From: Lachnospiraceae bacterium UBA4380
Lineage (GTDB): Bacteria > Bacillota > Clostridia > Lachnospirales > Lachnospiraceae
Assembly (NCBI GenBank): GCA_002390025.1
Contig: DGRU01000139.1
Span: 1,156 to 14,996, forward strand
Direction of reading: 5' to 3'
DNA: 13,841 nucleotides
Part shown: positions 13,304-13,841 of the stretch, piece after piece
How positions within the stretch are numbered: the first letter of the stretch is position 1
How the letters are laid out: each line of letters starts with the position of its first letter
Notes under the pieces: generated by a model
The model's input: the letters and a program-made list of their open reading frames with translations, nothing else
Databases searched by the model: none
What the model was told of the DNA's origin: nothing
Translations under genes and position numbers: made by a program

Positions 13304-13841
13304 TTATTCCTCTGCTGCAGCAGCTGTGGTGGTCTTTCTGCGGCGGCGCTTTGCGGGAAGTTTGACCTTGTCCAGGTGCCAGATGTCATCGACGTACTCC
13401 TGGATGGTTCTGTCAGATGAGAACTTGCCGACGTGTGCCACGTTGAGGATAGCCATCTGTGCCCAGCGCTTCTGATCTTTGTAAGCCTCGCAGATATCAT
13501 GCTGTGCCTGGATATAAGAACGGAAGTCTTTGAGGATGAAGTAACGGTCTGCGGGATCCATACCGTTTCTCTGCAGCAGGCTGTTGTACAGAGGGCGGAA
13601 AAGCTCGGGATCGTCAGGAGAATAGGTTCCGTTGACAAGCTGTACGAGCACCTGGCGGATCTCTTCGTCCTCATTGAAGATCTGCATGGGATCATAGCCG
13701 CCGTTCTTCTCATAGTTCATGACTTCATCGGAGGAAAGACCGAAGATGAAGGCATTCTCTCTGCCGACTTCTTCGACGATCTCGACGTTGGCGCCGTCCA
13801 TGGTGCCGAGCGTGATAGCGCCGTTGAGCATGAACTTCATG
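13304..13841 (-). CDS. glgP: Glycogen/starch phosphorylase, C-terminal part (5' end outside window)
   Basis: The last 178 or so residues of a glycogen phosphorylase (GT35, PLP enzyme), which releases glucose 1-phosphate from alpha-1,4-glucans. The window edge cuts through the PLP-lysine motif; MKFMLNGAITLGTMDGANVE contains the Schiff-base lysine (equivalent to Lys680 of the muscle enzyme). Family C-terminal segments follow: GRENAFIFGLSSDEV, DRYFILKDFRSYIQAQ, and SSDRTIQEYVDDIWHLDKVKL. Whole proteins are about 800 residues, so about three quarters is missing on the right; the ATG at 13840 is internal, not the start. The protein ends with an unusual tail, PAKRRRRKTTTAAAAEE, beyond the normal family end. 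A strong terminator follows, so it is not part of the ddl-murF unit. Confidence 0.95.
   Translation of the reverse strand, partial: MKFMLNGAITLGTMDGANVEIVEEVGRENAFIFGLSSDEVMNYEKNGGYDPMQIFNEDEEIRQVLVQLVNGTYSPDDPELFRPLYNSLLQRNGMDPADRYFILKDFRSYIQAQHDICEAYKDQKRWAQMAILNVAHVGKFSSDRTIQEYVDDIWHLDKVKLPAKRRRRKTTTAAAAEE

Overview
The window looks like chromosomal DNA from a GC-rich anaerobic Firmicute, probably Clostridia of the Lachnospiraceae type. This placement is inference from three things: the gene families (GPH-type sugar symporter, GH2 beta-galactosidase, MepA-like MATE pump, clostridial Ddl/MurF pair), the strong AGGAGG-type ribosome binding sites, and AT-rich intergenic DNA between GC-rich genes. 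All genes except one AraC-type regulator lie on the minus strand.

Left part (1-6361): the first 12 codons of a glycerate kinase leave the window at the left edge. Next comes a lactose/galactoside unit: a large beta-galactosidase (lacZ, 1694-5152) followed 14 bp later by a GPH-family sugar:cation symporter (276-1679) and a clear intrinsic terminator. A divergent AraC-family regulator (5489-6361) faces lacZ across a 336-bp intergenic region. That region holds three copies of CATGCAC and a perfect 14-bp palindrome, which are candidate operators. The layout suggests sugar import by the symporter, hydrolysis by LacZ and local control by the regulator.

Middle part (6362-10152): a MATE efflux pump, an EamA/DMT-type transporter and a Nudix hydrolase resembling ADP-ribose pyrophosphatases. 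Two copies of a palindromic REP-like element (28 bp identical) bracket the MATE gene. One copy has been read into the 3' end of the DMT gene and supplies its last ~21 residues. Between DMT and MATE lie a consensus-like promoter and two strong hairpins, each followed by six U. The 3' arm of the first hairpin can pair with the 5' arm of the second over 13 bp, which is the architecture of a transcription attenuator or riboswitch. This is the most interesting candidate in the window.

Right part (10316-13841): murF and ddl, two consecutive steps of peptidoglycan precursor synthesis (D-Ala-D-Ala formation, then its addition to UDP-MurNAc-tripeptide), transcribed ddl then murF. Upstream is the 3' end of a glycogen phosphorylase gene, closed by a strong terminator. 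No tRNA, rRNA, CRISPR array, transposase gene or prophage gene was seen. lacZ and ddl appear to start at TTG behind strong Shine-Dalgarno sequences.
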